Source of the DNA: Megalonaias nervosa
Lineage: Eukaryota > Mollusca > Bivalvia > Unionida > Unionidae
NCBI GenBank assembly: GCA_016617855.1
Contig: JAECUM010006775.1
Location: forward strand, 62,001 to 126,000
Length of the DNA: 64,000 nucleotides
Direction of reading: 5' to 3'
Below are positions 35,961-46,632 of this stretch, piece by piece. A model generated the notes under the pieces. The model searched no databases. It was not told where the DNA came from and was given only the letters and a program-made list of their open reading frames with translations. A program made the translations under genes and the position numbers. Positions within the stretch are counted from its first letter, which is position 1. Each line of letters begins with the position of its first letter.

Positions 35961-36149
35961 TTCCGGCCGAGCGGATGAAGCTTGTTCCAGTTCGTCAGTT
36001 TTAGAAAACAATGATACCGCTTCTCTTGACCGCTCTATGCGTAGTAACACCTGCTTCTCAGCGAAGTTATTAAGATCCCGTCATATGCATCCGTGTAATT
36101 TTAACAATATACTACTTGTCCATTGATACGTAATCACTGACTGTTTTTC

Positions 36150-36310
36150 TCAACCATGCTCAAAAACATGTTGTTTTGATGTGGAAACAAAGTAGAATTT
36201 CGTGCCGCAGGTATTATGCACTTTCAGTGCTTTCTAAGGCACGGTTTACAACGAGCTCCAAACAGGTATAAATGCGGTCGTTGATTGGTGGCCGATTTGG
36301 ACAAAAATTT
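36150..36310 (-). promoter_or_regulatory. Possible promoter region of the SLC7-type gene
   Basis: This region, 190-350 bases upstream of the first identified ATG, is richer in CpG than the surroundings and contains an inverted CCAAT box (minus-strand 'ccaccaatcaacg', about 36,278-36,290). This is a weak positional argument; no transcription start is visible. Confidence 0.25.
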
Positions 36311-37890
36311 TATGGCTTATTCAGACCAAATGCCGGACTGCTCGATCAAAAACAATGCAACCCCACGGCCGAATCGGGGTTGGGGGTTGGGGAGGGGTCC
36401 AGAGTTTCCGGAACCCGTCCAACCCCAGGCTAAAAAAAAAAAAACAAAGTAAAAAAAAACAACAACAACAAAAAAAAAAAGAACAATAAAACACGTATAC
36501 ACACATACAAACACAAACCACAAATGTACAGTCACTTGTCACTTGAAATTTTTTTTTAGTAATAGGTTGACCATTGGGTCGGGGAACCATCCCAAAGTCA
36601 CCTTACAATCAAACTTTCTTGTTTCCAGATAAACTAGGGATAATAAATAATTTGACTATAGTTTTATTCTTGCGCACGTTTATTGGGTATTATGCACACT
36701 TTGAGTAAATAGACACATAGACTTTTGCTTTGGTGCCCTTTCGAGGAAAGTCGGGGCCCTTTTGACATTAAAAAAATAAATTAAAAAAAAATAATTTTGT
36801 TTTTACAAAAATACTTGATCTGATCCGGCCCTGAACACACATACCTGATTTATTTTAGTAGTTATTGCTGCTTTCACAACTATACTAAAAGAATGCGTAA
36901 AAGGCAAATTTTCAGCTCGCAAATTTACCTCAGACTGCTCCTTGTAAATTTTAGCCTTAATTAAAACAAAATAGATGATTTTTATAACTAAATTAAGGCT
37001 TTAATGTTAACAAAAAGAAACATACATTTATTCATGAGAAAGAAATCTTTGAAAAACGTATTGAAACAATTCATAAATCAGGCCAGTATGGCCTACTTTC
37101 AACACCATCAAAGAGTAATGTATAAGAACTGACCTATAGCATTTTTTTTAAATTCTCAGGCAAGTCGTGTTTTATTTTCGTTATACGCTGTATTTACCCA
37201 AAAATGTGAAAAGAGTTATTAATGAGTAACACAATATTACAACTTACTTTACTGTTACGATTGAACGTTTATCTTGCTACTAAATTCAGTAAACCAACTT
37301 AATTTATTTTCATTCTAACCTTTAAAATCCGTGCAAATATTAACAAACGTAAATATTTCATTTAAAACACATATTAAGTCCATTAAAAGTTTAATTTCTG
37401 AATAAAGATTTGATTATATTAACAAATATATAATATAACATTTCCATGTAAGCAACGATCATAAAGTTATTTAAAGTCAGCATTATATTTTATGTTATAC
37501 AACGGTGATAAATTCATTAAATTGGAAAATGACAATAAATGTGCTTTAAATACAGCGATATTGATCAAGCAGCTTTTGCAACTTGATGATCAGAGGAGCT
37601 CAGTACTGTTGTTTGCAATTAAATAAAATAAGGGCCTCCTGATCAAACAAGTATTAAACAGTCGGGGATAGTAGGATAAGTATTTGAGGTTTTAAAACCA
37701 AAGAGGGTTTTAGGTCAGAAACCCTCACCCCCCTCTAAAATAAATATATTCTGACATTTTTTCATCACCTCAGAGACCCCCTCTCCCTCAAAAAACCACC
37801 CTTCTCCAAATTTTTATCTCAGAAAATGATGAAATTTTGAAACCCAAAGGGGATTCTAGACCAGAACTCTCCCCTAAATTTTGGAGAGAT
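36311..37890. other. Intergenic sequence upstream of the transporter, no gene recognised
   Basis: Contains A-rich and G/T-rich simple stretches (36,430-36,480), AT-rich sequence, and a C-rich low-complexity block at about 37,720-37,880 abutting the Polinton. No coding motif was recognised. Confidence 0.5.
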
Positions 37891-37928
37891 GAGGTTTGGC
37901 ATATGATCCAATGACATTTATTGATAAT
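37891..37928 (+). repeat. Left copy of 38-bp direct repeat at Polinton ends
   Basis: This copy matches 54,009-54,046 in direct orientation with two mismatches over 38 bases; the core is 'atgatccaatgacatttatt'. A further short match ('atctactact') follows at 37,922-37,932 and 54,093-54,103, as if about 50 bases were deleted from the left copy. Confidence 0.85.
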
Positions 37929-37934
37929 GATCTA

Positions 37935-38414
37935 CTACTGTTGTAACCAATCTTTTTCATACCTGCTGACTCTCATTGGTAGGATATCCGTTAACATACT
38001 GTCAATAATACGAAACTCACGTATTAAATCGTCCATATCATATTTTACACCTCGCAAATAAGATCGTATTTGATCAAGTAATTTTTTGTAAGTTATACTT
38101 GCTGTTTTACAAGAATTTTTTTTTTGTTTCAAGTTTAGGTTCAATTTTTTTACAAGTGTTGAAAGAGAGACACCGACACCAGATATTATTAACAAAAACG
38201 GATTTAATAATGCTCCACTTGAGATTATGCCAGAGCCAGTCATTAACAATGGCAAATATAATATTACTCGAAGTATTCTACGGTAGTATTTATAACATTC
38301 TTTTACACACCTGAGGTTTTTATGATAAAATTTATAATATTGTACTAATGCTTCAACATCTTGTTTTGGAATTTCTTCTGATATGTGATTGAAATCGATG
38401 ATATGTTTTTTCAT
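37935..38414 (-). CDS. Polinton protein of unknown function, 159 aa, one membrane hairpin
   Basis: The frame is intact from ATG at 38,414 to TAG at 37,935. A basic and aromatic N-terminal half (KECYKYYRRILRVILYL) leads into a hydrophobic stretch of about 35 residues with Gly, Ser and Pro (residues ~52-85) that could form one or two membrane spans. A Lys/Asn-rich segment and a charged C-terminus with 'YDMDDLIREFRIIDSML' follow. It lies 11 bases from the upstream 321-aa gene on the same strand, and the two are probably co-transcribed. I do not recognise the family; a virion membrane or fusion-related role is conceivable but unsupported. Confidence 0.65.
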   Translation of the reverse strand: MKKHIIDFNHISEEIPKQDVEALVQYYKFYHKNLRCVKECYKYYRRILRVILYLPLLMTGSGIISSGALLNPFLLIISGVGVSLSTLVKKLNLNLKQKKNSCKTASITYKKLLDQIRSYLRGVKYDMDDLIREFRIIDSMLTDILPMRVSRYEKDWLQQ

Positions 38415-38425
38415 TATGCAATATT

Positions 38426-39412
38426 TTATACAAAAACAAAAGTTCTGGCACCAGCAATTGAATCAAGAAACTCACGAAATTTATTATTATTAGGATCAGC
38501 TATAAAAATTCTGTATTTGTCATAAACATCTGACGAAGTATCCTTATATCGTGCATCTGTTATCTTTAACCAATCGTATGAGTCAAAAGTATTTCCTACT
38601 TCACGTTCATACAAATCTGTTTCATTCACTAAATTATTGTAATCGCTTTCTGTTTTATCAATATACCCTAATACCGAGCTTATTTGATCTAACGTGAAAT
38701 TTTTGAGAACAAGATGTTGTCTGATAATTGCATATGCGACTATAAAATTTGCTAGCATTAATTTTTTGAGTGATTTTAGTTCAATTGTTATCAGACCAAT
38801 AGCAGAAGCTACTTTTAACATTAATTTTTCATATGGTTTTGTGAGTATTTTCTCGACTTCATTGTAATAATTTTGTAATAACAATTGTTTAGAGCGCTGG
38901 ATTGATGGAAATGGAATATCATCTTCTTCACTTATGTCGTAATAAGAATCAATTTTTACTTCCAAATTTGTTTGATCGACTTTATCAAAAAACTTTTCTC
39001 GCTCAATATCATTAAGATCACTAATTTCATCGTCAAAATCTTTGATTATTTTTAGAGACTTATCAACAATAATCGGCTCAAATTCTGGGTCCTTTTTACG
39101 TATCATTGGCAAAATTGCGTTTGAGTACGCTTTAATAAGTAACTCCATGTCTGGTGTCATAGTAACGATTTTAATTAAGGTTTCTTTGTCGTGGTAGTAC
39201 ATGCCGAGATGCTTAAAAACGTTTTGTTTTGAAAAACTACTATATAACTTCCTGTTTCTTTTTATTCCTATTATCACATATTCTGCTAGTCTGTCGAGAT
39301 AATCATGGCTAGCTTTTACAGATGTTTTTACATCATCTCTTTCAACGTAAGCTCGTTTTTTTATTAAGTCCGATTTTATTATCAAATCCAAATTTCCAAA
39401 ATCAAGCTAGAG
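38426..39412 (-). CDS. Polinton protein of unknown function, about 321-328 aa
   Basis: This is the longest unbroken minus-strand frame of the element. The open frame extends back to about 39,409, where a stop (TAG) precedes it, but no ATG is present in the first part, so the initiator has either mutated or lies across a frame break towards the gene at 39,491-39,715. The protein is acidic and mostly helical, with 'DRLAEYVIIGIKRNRKLYSS', an Asp/Glu-rich middle ('DDEISDLNDIEREKFF', 'ISEEDDIPFPSIQRS') and a helical segment rich in Ile/Leu/Ala at residues ~195-235. No family was recognised. It sits between the 159-aa membrane protein and the fibre gene, so a structural role in the virion is a reasonable inference. 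Confidence 0.6.
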
Positions 39413-39490
39413 CAATATTTTTTAAAATATAAATTCAACTTGTTTATGTTCTTCTAGACAATCATCAGGATGACAGTATCTTTTATCACA

Positions 39491-39715
39491 TTAAAGTTTT
39501 CTATTGCTTCTTTCAGTTGTGGCCCTCGCATAAGCATAACAAGAATAAAAAAAATTTTCTTTCTCTGATAATGGAAAGTTTACCATTCGAACTGAAATTT
39601 TTTTTCTGGTATTTATTACACGTGCTGATAATGATTCGTCCCAAACGTTTATTTTAGGGTTAAACATACAATCATAAAATTCTCTCGCAACGTCTATAAA
39701 CCACTGTGTTGTCAT
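39491..39715 (-). CDS. Small Polinton protein, probably broken, 74 aa or longer
   Basis: Starts at ATG 39,715 in an 'ataatg' context. It reads MTTQWFIDVAREFYDCMF, then a basic stretch. In the T-rich run at about 39,545-39,555 another frame takes over with plausible protein sequence ('RGPQLKEAIENFNVIKDTVI'), suggesting a frameshift and a longer original protein. The family is unknown. It lies between the fibre gene and the 321-aa gene on the same strand. Confidence 0.45.
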   Translation of the reverse strand: MTTQWFIDVAREFYDCMFNPKINVWDESLSARVINTRKKISVRMVNFPLSEKENFFYSCYAYARATTERSNRKL

Positions 39716-39751
39716 TATTTTATAACATTAGATTAAATTTGTTTACAATGA

Positions 39752-41024
39752 TCATATCTGATCATCAGGTGTATATATTTGAAATGCTTTCAGTCCTGGA
39801 AACGGATGTTCAGCAGCGATAACATAAACTCGGAAATATAAGTACTTGTTAACAGTGTTTTCTGTCTGAATTGTAAAATATTGTGCTGCTGTAATATACG
39901 TGTTATTTGTATTATATAATATTGTCCAGTCGATATCATTGTTTGATCCTTCCAATTGCCAATTATAAATTCGACCAACACTAGAGTTTAATCGACCTCG
40001 CAAATGAAATTGCCAAAATAGCAACTGCAATAGGACATTTAATTTCAATTCAAAAGTTTTCAACTTCTCCATTAGTCGTCCATTCATGTCTATCAGAGAA
40101 AGCGTAATAAGGATAATTTTCAGGATAAAATGCTGATGCGCTTACCACAAACCCAACTCGATTGTCAGTTGCCTTAAACAATATTGGAACATACCCAACA
40201 TTATTTTTGGTTCGTTTTACACCACTAGACAGACTGTCAACGTACACTTTATTTGTCAGATCGTTAGGGTTAACTGGAACGTAAGTCGTCATTATCTTGT
40301 TGGCTCTCATATTTATGTTACGTAACATTGGTCCACCAGATTTCTTAAAATATGGGTTAAGTTCATCTTTTAACTGAGCATAACTAATAGCATCGGTTTC
40401 ATTAGCTGGTGGTGAGGTTATTGGTAATCCAGTTATTTTTTAATTTAACATAGACAGGTTACCTGTCATTGTATCACCGGCTTTGTTAAGCTTATTATCG
40501 TCAACAGATTTTAGTTGTGCATAACTTACCGCTTGTGTGTTATCAACATTTACTGGCGGATACGTAGTTTCTAAATTCATTATTTTGTTACCTGACATAT
40601 TAATAATACCTGTAACCTTTCCACCGGTTTTATTAAATTTAATATCATCAACATATGACAACTGCATATAACTTACCGCTTGAGTTTGATTTAAGTTTGC
40701 TGGTGGATACCCGGTCTCTAAATTTATAAATTTTTTTCCTGACATATCTAAGTTACCGCTTAAAGTTCCACCAGATTTATCTAGTTTATTATTGTCGACT
40801 AATTTAAGTTGTGCATAACTAACAGCTTGTGTATTAAAAACATTTATTGGTGGATAATTTGTTTCTAAATCTAGTACTCGTTGATTTGACATATACAGGT
40901 TTCCTGTCATTGTGTCGCCAGTTTTTTTTTTAAGATATCCCGATAAATCAATATCGCCTTTTGTTATTGTACTTACAGCTGATGAATCTCCTACTAATGT
41001 TCCAAATTTTGTATAATAGCTCAT
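39752..41024 (-). pseudogene. Fibre-like protein with phage-tail-fibre repeats and discoidin-like tip
   Basis: From ATG 41,024 the protein begins with a short head, followed by about four repeats of 49 residues. Each repeat has GDTMTGNL/GGTLSGNL, a 'NLET.YPP' turn, and 'TQAVSYAQLK.VDDNKL'. The repeat type is the glycine-turn beta/coil repeat seen in bacteriophage tail fibres. After an in-frame TAA (40,440-40,442) the same frame continues with another repeat-like unit (PPANETDAISYAQLKDELNP) to about 40,060. After a further stop and a frame change near 40,040, a C-terminal domain resembles F5/8-type (discoidin) modules (IYNWQLEGSNNDIDWTILY, then 'YFRVYVIAAEHPFPGLKAF'). Such a layout fits a receptor-binding fibre with a carbohydrate-binding tip. 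It is divergently arranged with the ATPase gene, separated by 54 bases. The frame breaks make this copy non-functional as read. Confidence 0.8.
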
Positions 41025-41078
41025 TATTTATTTATCGTCTGACAATTTTTTTATATAACATAAAATTGTATAACAATA
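41025..41078. promoter_or_regulatory. Divergent intergenic region between fibre and ATPase genes
   Basis: Only 54 bases separate the two divergent start codons, and they are almost entirely A/T with 'tttttatataacataaaatt'. Any promoters for both genes must lie here or within coding sequence. On the fibre side the start codon sits in 'ataaataaataatg'. Confidence 0.45.
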
Positions 41079-41760
41079 ATGGCAAAATCGTCGATATTAA
41101 ACTTTGATACAGAGCGGTTGGTGAAACATAAACATGAAAACGAACTTCCAGATTGTCATTATCTTATTGTTGGAAGAACTGGATCTGGGAAAACAAACTT
41201 GCTTATGAATTTACTTCTAGGAGATAATTTTAACTACGATCGCGTTTATATTTACACAATTAATCCACAACAAGATAAGTACGAGCTATTTAACAATTAT
41301 AATGACAAACTTCGTGATGATCTTGAGGCTGGTGAAGATTTTTTTATTATCAAACAACCAGAAGAACTTGTCCCAGTTAATCAACTTGATTCGTCCGACA
41401 CAAGATAGTTGTTTTTGATGATATTCCTCTAAACAACGAGGAAATGAATAAAATAAGATCATATTTTTCATTATCACGTAATAAGAAATGTAATTCTGTT
41501 TATCTCGCTCAGGGTTTTTATAATGTTGACAGATTTATTAGGCGAAATACTGGTTGTTTTATATTATTTCCTGGACATGACAATGTCGATGTTAGAAATA
41601 TAGCGAATGAGCAATGTGGTGATGTAACAAAAGATAAATTTATTGAATTATATCAACAAGCGACGGCAAATAAATATGACTTTTTTTTTGTTTGATAAAT
41701 TAAAAAATGATACGAGTAAAATGTTTCGATGCTGTATTGAAAAATATATACAGTAAGTTT
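41079..41760 (+). pseudogene. Packaging ATPase (FtsK/HerA, A32-like)
   Basis: The protein opens MAKSSILNFDTERLVKHKHE and has a Walker A motif IVGRTGSGKTNLLMNLLL at residues ~26-43. Walker B is IVVFDDIPL at about 41,405-41,430, followed by a sensor-like 'SRNKKCNSVYLAQGF'. This is the signature of the Polinton/NCLDV-type genome-packaging ATPase, which pumps DNA into capsids. Frame breaks lie near 41,397 (before Walker B) and in a T-run at about 41,682-41,690, after which the sequence continues for about 24 codons in another frame ('FDKLKNDTSKMFRCCIEKYI'). Full length would be near 225 residues, as is usual. Confidence 0.9.
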
Positions 41761-41793
41761 TTGTTAGTTTTATAAAATTTATATATAATAAAA

Positions 41794-43290
41794 TGGAAAG
41801 ACAAGCAAAGTACAGAAAACATATAGAAAATCTAAAAAAAACTTGTTAAATCTAAAGTTGAGCTTAGGCAGATGATCCAACAAGCACGACGTGGTCAAGT
41901 GGCTGCAGCAGAAACAGCAGCAGCCGCTCTCAAACCAGTTACTGAAGCTATACTTGGAAAACAACCTGAAACTAAACCACTATCAGAAGAAGAACTTAAA
42001 AAAATACAAGAAGAAGGTTTGCTAAGATCAATTAAAAAATATCAAGAAGCAGCCGTTGGAAAAATTATTGAAAAATCTGAAGAATAATAAAGAATATTAG
42101 CCGAGGCACTTGCAGCAAATATAGCTAATCCTGTTGCAAGGCAAGCTGAAATAGATCGGCTGATAAATAATCCACTAGAACTTCAACAAAGATTAGCAAA
42201 AGCAGCAGTAGTTAGACCAATTGAAAGAAGGTTAGAACAAGAAGAAGAACTTAGAAGAGAGAGGAAAATTACAGAAGAAAAAAGAAAATTTGAATATGAT
42301 CTAGAAAATATAGATAGCGAAATAAGAGGTGATGAATATAAAGATTTTAATGACAAATATAAAGATTTTAAAAATGTGAGAGTATATAATGTTAACAAAG
42401 ATAAATTGACAGCCGACGAAAAAATTGCAAAATTAAAAGAAATAAAAGAAAATAGTGATAGACATCTCAGCAAAGTAGTTTTAGAAAATAGAAATTACTA
42501 TAACGACATTAAATTATATCGACATGGAATTATCGCTGATCTTTATATTAAGGCTATTAAAAATATAATAAACAACAAATGTAGTTTTCCCAGTAGTAGC
42601 TTAATTACTGAAGCAAAATCATTGGATGAAAGACCAAAAGAATCAACATATTCATATGAAGTTCCTATGACTGAAGAAGATTTACAAATATCAGAACATG
42701 AAGATAAAAGATATCGTGATGAAAATAAAAACAAGGCAGAAAAAGAAATATTGTTATCAGAATATTTTATATTTATGGAAGATGATAAAATTTCTGACGT
42801 TGATAATATGTATAATTGGGATAAAGATAAATGCGATGATCTCATTAAAAAATTAGAATATATTATAGGAAGAGATATAGGAGCTTACAAAGAAATTGAT
42901 ACAGCTGAAATAAAAGATGTTGAAGGACTTTATAAAAGAGCTAGAAATTCTATTATTGCTGGTGTTTTTAGAATTACTGCAAAAAAAATTAGAAATGAAA
43001 AATATGCTAAAGAAGATAAATTCACTCTTAAAAAATTATTTAAATATTATGATGATGATCGCTTAAAAAAACTTTTAGAAAAAGAAAGAACTAAAATTGG
43101 AACTGGAGTTAGAATATTTGCATCAGTTACTGAAATGATAGGCAGATTAATGTTATTGATATCATGAAAAGAAGCTGGAAATGTTGGTGCTGAAATTGAC
43201 AATGAAATTACTGATAATTTGAGATCGGAAAATTTATTAACATCTGACGAATACGAAACTTTACATCGAGACTTAATCGCGGCGACTTAA
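41794..43290 (+). pseudogene. Long charged coiled-coil Polinton protein, broken
   Basis: The gene starts at ATG 41,794 (MERQAKYRKHIENLKK), then a one-base slip in an A-run at about 41,836-41,843 moves it to the frame of 41,872-42,087. Two consecutive TAA codons follow at 42,085-42,090, and the same frame then runs on to about 43,167, where a TGA occurs, and finally to TAA 43,288-43,290. The product would be about 495 residues, Lys/Glu-rich and strongly helical, with Ala-rich (QVAAAETAAAALKPV) and 'RRLEQEEELRRERKITEEKR' coiled-coil segments. A C-terminal 'GTGVRIFASVTEMIGRLM' stretch precedes the end. It lies between ATPase and minor capsid genes. Polintons carry long uncharacterised proteins here (PX/PY type); I cannot assign a function. 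Confidence 0.65.
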
Positions 43291-43312
43291 TTTTATAAAA
43301 ATATAATAATAA

Positions 43313-44069
43313 ATGTCAGCAACATTATTACTAGACTCTAGCCAATCTGATAAAGATAACGCAATTTTTTTTTGTAAAGTATATTCCACCAATAGAACTA
43401 GATCGTGAAAAACAATATGAAATTGGACTAATTTCCTGCACTTGCTGGAATTCTATGGCTAATGTAAAAACTGGAGTAAACGATGAATTTACGTTTTTAA
43501 ACGTAAGTATTACAAGAGATACATGGAAAATATTTAAAATTCCACAAGGAGCTTATAATATTACTGATTTAAATAAAATAATAAAAGAATTTATAACAAA
43601 AAATAAAGGAGTTGCAGACGATTTTGAGCTAAGACCAAATTATAACACGTTAAGAGCCAGAATAACATTAAAAAAATGGTATGTTCATCGAGTTTTCAAC
43701 AATAAAAAGTATTGCACCGCTGATAGGATTTATTACCGGGCAATATGGATCTACAGCAGAAAAAACCATAACATATGACGGTGAACTGCCAGTAAATATA
43801 ACTGATGTAAACGCAATATTAGTAAATTGCTCTATTGCATCTGGATCTTACTCAGCTCAGGGTAGTAAAGGACAAACAATATACAGTTTTCACCAGAAAT
43901 TCCGCCAGGTTCTCTGATGTAAATTAATCCACGTCAGGTTATTTGTTATCCGTTAAACGTTGAAAATCAAATAACAGAAGTACATATGCAATTGACAGAT
44001 CAGTCTGGACGACAACTGGATCTTAACAATGAAGTTATTACTTATTATTTACACTTACGCGAACAATAA
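43313..44069 (+). pseudogene. Minor capsid (penton-like) protein
   Basis: The gene starts at ATG 43,313 in 'aataataaatg' and reads MSATLLLDSSQSDKDNAIFF. A T-run at about 43,366-43,376 shifts the frame into 'PPIELDREKQYEIGLISC'. Then come 'IFKIPQGAYNITDLNKIIKE', 'LRPNYNTLRARI', 'SIAPLIGFITGQYGS' and 'VNAILVNCSIASGSYSAQG'. The final part (about 43,905-44,069) is in another frame again, including 'LTDQSGRQLDLNNEVITYYL'. The succession 'Y.IGL..', 'IP.G.Y.I.DIN..I', 'L.PN.NTL', 'S.G.LLGF' and a terminal 'DQ.G..V....E.I...LHL' marks the conserved protein that accompanies the major capsid protein in Polintons, taken to be the single-jelly-roll penton. About 250 codons, as expected. Confidence 0.75.
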
Positions 44070-44109
44070 ACTTTGTGATTGACAATAAAATTATACAACT
44101 TCAGATATA

Positions 44110-44459
44110 ATGAAACAGAAAAAAGTTTATCGAAGAAAAATAGTTGGAGGATTTTTGGGAAATATATTTATTAAATTATAGAAAATGTTCCAGGAATGGC
44201 TCATAAAGTTGCGCCAATTGCACTTGACGCATCAAAAGCTTTTGCAACTGGAGCTGCATCTGCTGCTGGAACTGCTGTGGGACAAAAAATAGCTGATAAA
44301 ATAAAAGGCGGTGTACCAACAATAAAACAAGCTATTTCAGAAATCGCACCAACAAAAGAAACTCAACGCGCAATGATAACAACAACAAAAAAACTTTTAT
44401 CACCAAAAGGAGAACAAATTATACAAAAATTAGTATCTAAAGTAACATCGCCACAATAA
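44110..44459 (+). pseudogene. Small basic Gly/Ala-rich protein, broken
   Basis: The gene starts at ATG 44,110 with MKQKKVYRRKIVGGFLG, then a frame change near 44,178 leads into 'GMAHKVAPIALDASKAFATG' and an Ala/Gly-rich, lysine-containing tail ending at TAA 44,459. A basic N-terminus followed by 'GGFLG' and an amphipathic Ala-rich region resembles small virion proteins of adenoviruses and Polintons (core or membrane-active peptides), but similarity is only in composition. Lies between penton and major capsid genes. Confidence 0.5.
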
Positions 44460-44483
44460 TTTTGTATAACCTAATAAATAAAA

Positions 44484-46039
44484 ATGTCTGTTAAATTTTT
44501 ATCTCGATTTAGCAGAAATTTATGACGCAGACGACACGGTAAAAGAATTTGAATATGTTGAATATCTCGATGAAAATTCTAACGAACCAAATAAGGCTGG
44601 CGTCAGAACATTTAATACTCGAGACGATGACGTATTTCTAATGCCTCATAAAGTAATGTTAGAAGTTCGTGGCCAGATTATGACAGTAGCTATTCCACCT
44701 GCCGCAATTGCAGCTAATGCACAAATAGCTCTTATAAATGACGGCTGGTGTTTATTTAAAAGTGCTCGATATCAGCTGGCCAATCAAACCGTTGAAGATA
44801 TTTCAGGTCACTTACAAGTTGCAAGTACAATCTTAAATATTATTTCGTTTTCCGATGATTACTCCAAATCAACTGCAACTAATATGATGTGGTTTAAAGA
44901 TACTGGAACTGGTTCGTCGAATATTATTGCATCATCTGAAAATTTTCCAAGAGTACCTGTTTTAGTTGCCGTGGCTGATGCTGCTGCAAATGCTGCAACT
45001 GTAAGAGATTTTCTTATTGCTAATGCTAATTTTTTTTTAATATAGATCCACCAGTTGCAGCGGCTAATGCAGACGAAACGAGAGTTTCACTTATTGCAGC
45101 TTGTAATAATCTTGGTACAAGACCACCAGCAGGAGATACTAATGGAACTGTAATGTTAAATCATGTTAATAATTTAGTTACTATAAGAAATATACGTTAT
45201 AATGAGGGTTATACTAAGAGAAAGGCACTTGCAGCAGGATCACGTCAAATTACAATGATGTTACCATTAAGTACAATATTTGGTTTTAATCGCGATTACA
45301 ATAAAGTATTTCGTGGAGTTAAACATACACTTATTTTAGATCGATCAGAACAAAATGATTGTTTATTTCGAGCTGGTGGAGCTGATGTACAGTTTATCAT
45401 AAACAAACTTGCGCTGTGGATGCCACGAATAACACCGACAGTTTCAAAATCGCTCGAATTAGATGATATTCTTAAAAACCTCACAAAGAAAATTCATTTT
45501 CAGCAACATAAAATATATCAAACAGCAGTTCCAAATACCACACACACACCACATGGCAAGTCACAACAACGTCAACTGAACAAAAGCCACGGCAATTATT
45601 TGTTGTATTTCAGCAACAAGCGCGACGTGGTAACCAACAACAAAATAATGCAATATTTCATAATGCTGATGTTAGACGAATATATGCTAGAATAAATTCA
45701 AAGCAATATCCGGAGCGAGCGATAGAATGTAATTTTGCAGATGACACTAATAAAAATATTACTCAACCTTACATGTACCTGCTTGACGCATTGCAAAAAT
45801 ATCAAGATGTTGGAGATGGATCTCAGATATCAGTAGAGGAATTTCGTACACTTTATCCGATATTTTATTTTGATGTTAGTAAACAAAATGAAAGAGATGT
45901 AATTTCAACTGCTGATATTGAAATTACTTGGACATTAGGAGCAGTTCCAGTGGCGCAGTTATATGTATATCCGTTAGTGATCAGCGACAGAACTATTACG
46001 ATTGACTTTATCGAAGGTAAAATGTCGGTACAAGTTTAA
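44484..46039 (+). pseudogene. Major capsid protein (double jelly-roll), frameshifted
   Basis: About 518 codons from ATG 44,484 ('aataaataaaaatg') to TAA 46,039, in three or four frame segments. The start frame slips in a T-run near 44,500, then 'EIYDADDTVKEFEYVEYLD' leads into the long segment to 45,045. A T-run at about 45,032-45,040 shifts it to 'VTIRNIRYNEGYTKRKAL', 'TMMLPLSTIFGFNRDYNKVF' and 'GVKHTLILDRSEQNDCLF'. A third change near 45,545 leads to 'AIECNFADDTNKNITQPYMY' and the C-terminal 'STADIEITWTLGAVPVAQLY'. The phrase 'P.S.IFGF...Y.KV..G..H.L.L.R..' and the C-terminal 'Y...VSDR' are typical of Polinton major capsid proteins, which form the icosahedral shell. Confidence 0.88.
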
Positions 46040-46058
46040 TCTGTAACTTTAATATAAG

Positions 46059-46451
46059 ATGACAAAATATATTGCAAAAGAAATATATTTGACTGATGGT
46101 CAAGTTAAAAAATTGGCAGCTGCTGTTGCAAAGAAGAGGCAGGTTTCATTAAAGGTCGACCCTAACGCACGTGTTTTGGGTACTTTAACAAAATTAATGT
46201 TAACCAAAAAACAAGTAAATAAGTATAACTGCGGCAAACCTTTTGTTTTAAATTTAAGTGTTGCACAAATAACAGCAATGTTAAAAGAAGGTGGTTTCTT
46301 CGGTTCAGCACTATCTGTAATGGCCAGAACGTTAATACCAAAACTTTTGCCAGCACTTGGTACATTAGGATTAGCAGCAGCGTCTGGAGCAGTATCTGGC
46401 GCAACGAAAAAAGCAGTTGAGGGTCATGGAATAAAGAAAATTTTTATCTAA
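46059..46451 (+). CDS. Polinton 130-aa protein, probably membrane-active / capsid-associated
   Basis: An intact frame follows the capsid gene after 19 bases. The N-terminal half has two similar Ser/Leu helices of the form 'YLTDGQVKKLAAAVAKKRQV', 'MLTKKQVNKYNCGKPFVLNL' and 'LSVAQITAMLKEGGFF'. The second half is a long Gly/Ala/Leu hydrophobic stretch (residues ~85-120) with two Pro. This layout is common in Polintons at this place and recalls adenovirus protein VI-like membrane-lytic proteins processed by adenain. A GGFFG-like sequence (EGGFFGSAL) could be a protease site, by analogy only. Confidence 0.65.
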   Translation: MTKYIAKEIYLTDGQVKKLAAAVAKKRQVSLKVDPNARVLGTLTKLMLTKKQVNKYNCGKPFVLNLSVAQITAMLKEGGFFGSALSVMARTLIPKLLPALGTLGLAAASGAVSGATKKAVEGHGIKKIFI

Positions 46452-46464
46452 AGATAAATATGAA

Positions 46465-46632
46465 ATGACTAAACGAAAAACAGCAAAAAGAAAGACAACG
46501 ACGGAAAAAAAGACACGACCGAGGCAAAAAGGTGGATTTATTCCAATAGCTCCATTACTAGCAGGATTAGCGGGAAGTCTATTGCCAAATCTATTAGGAC
46601 GAGGACTAATGTTACCAGGAACAAAGAGATGA
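46465..46632 (+). CDS. Small Arg/Lys-rich core-like protein, 55 aa
   Basis: The frame ATG 46,465 to TGA 46,632 is intact and begins MTKRKTAKRKTTTEKKTRPR, followed by 'QKGGFIPIAPLLAGLAGSLL' and a short basic end. A strongly basic N-terminus and a 'KGGF' junction before a hydrophobic Gly/Ala/Leu helix match adenovirus-type core peptide layout (mu/pX-like) and similar small Polinton proteins. Its stop overlaps the start of the protease gene by ATGA, indicating tight packing. The short length was overlooked by longer frame thresholds. Confidence 0.6.
   Translation: MTKRKTAKRKTTTEKKTRPRQKGGFIPIAPLLAGLAGSLLPNLLGRGLMLPGTKR

Noticed and set aside
41397..41420. Programmed ribosomal frameshift in the packaging ATPase
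   Set aside because: No slippery heptamer of the usual form was seen here, and many other genes of the element show similar unprogrammed breaks.
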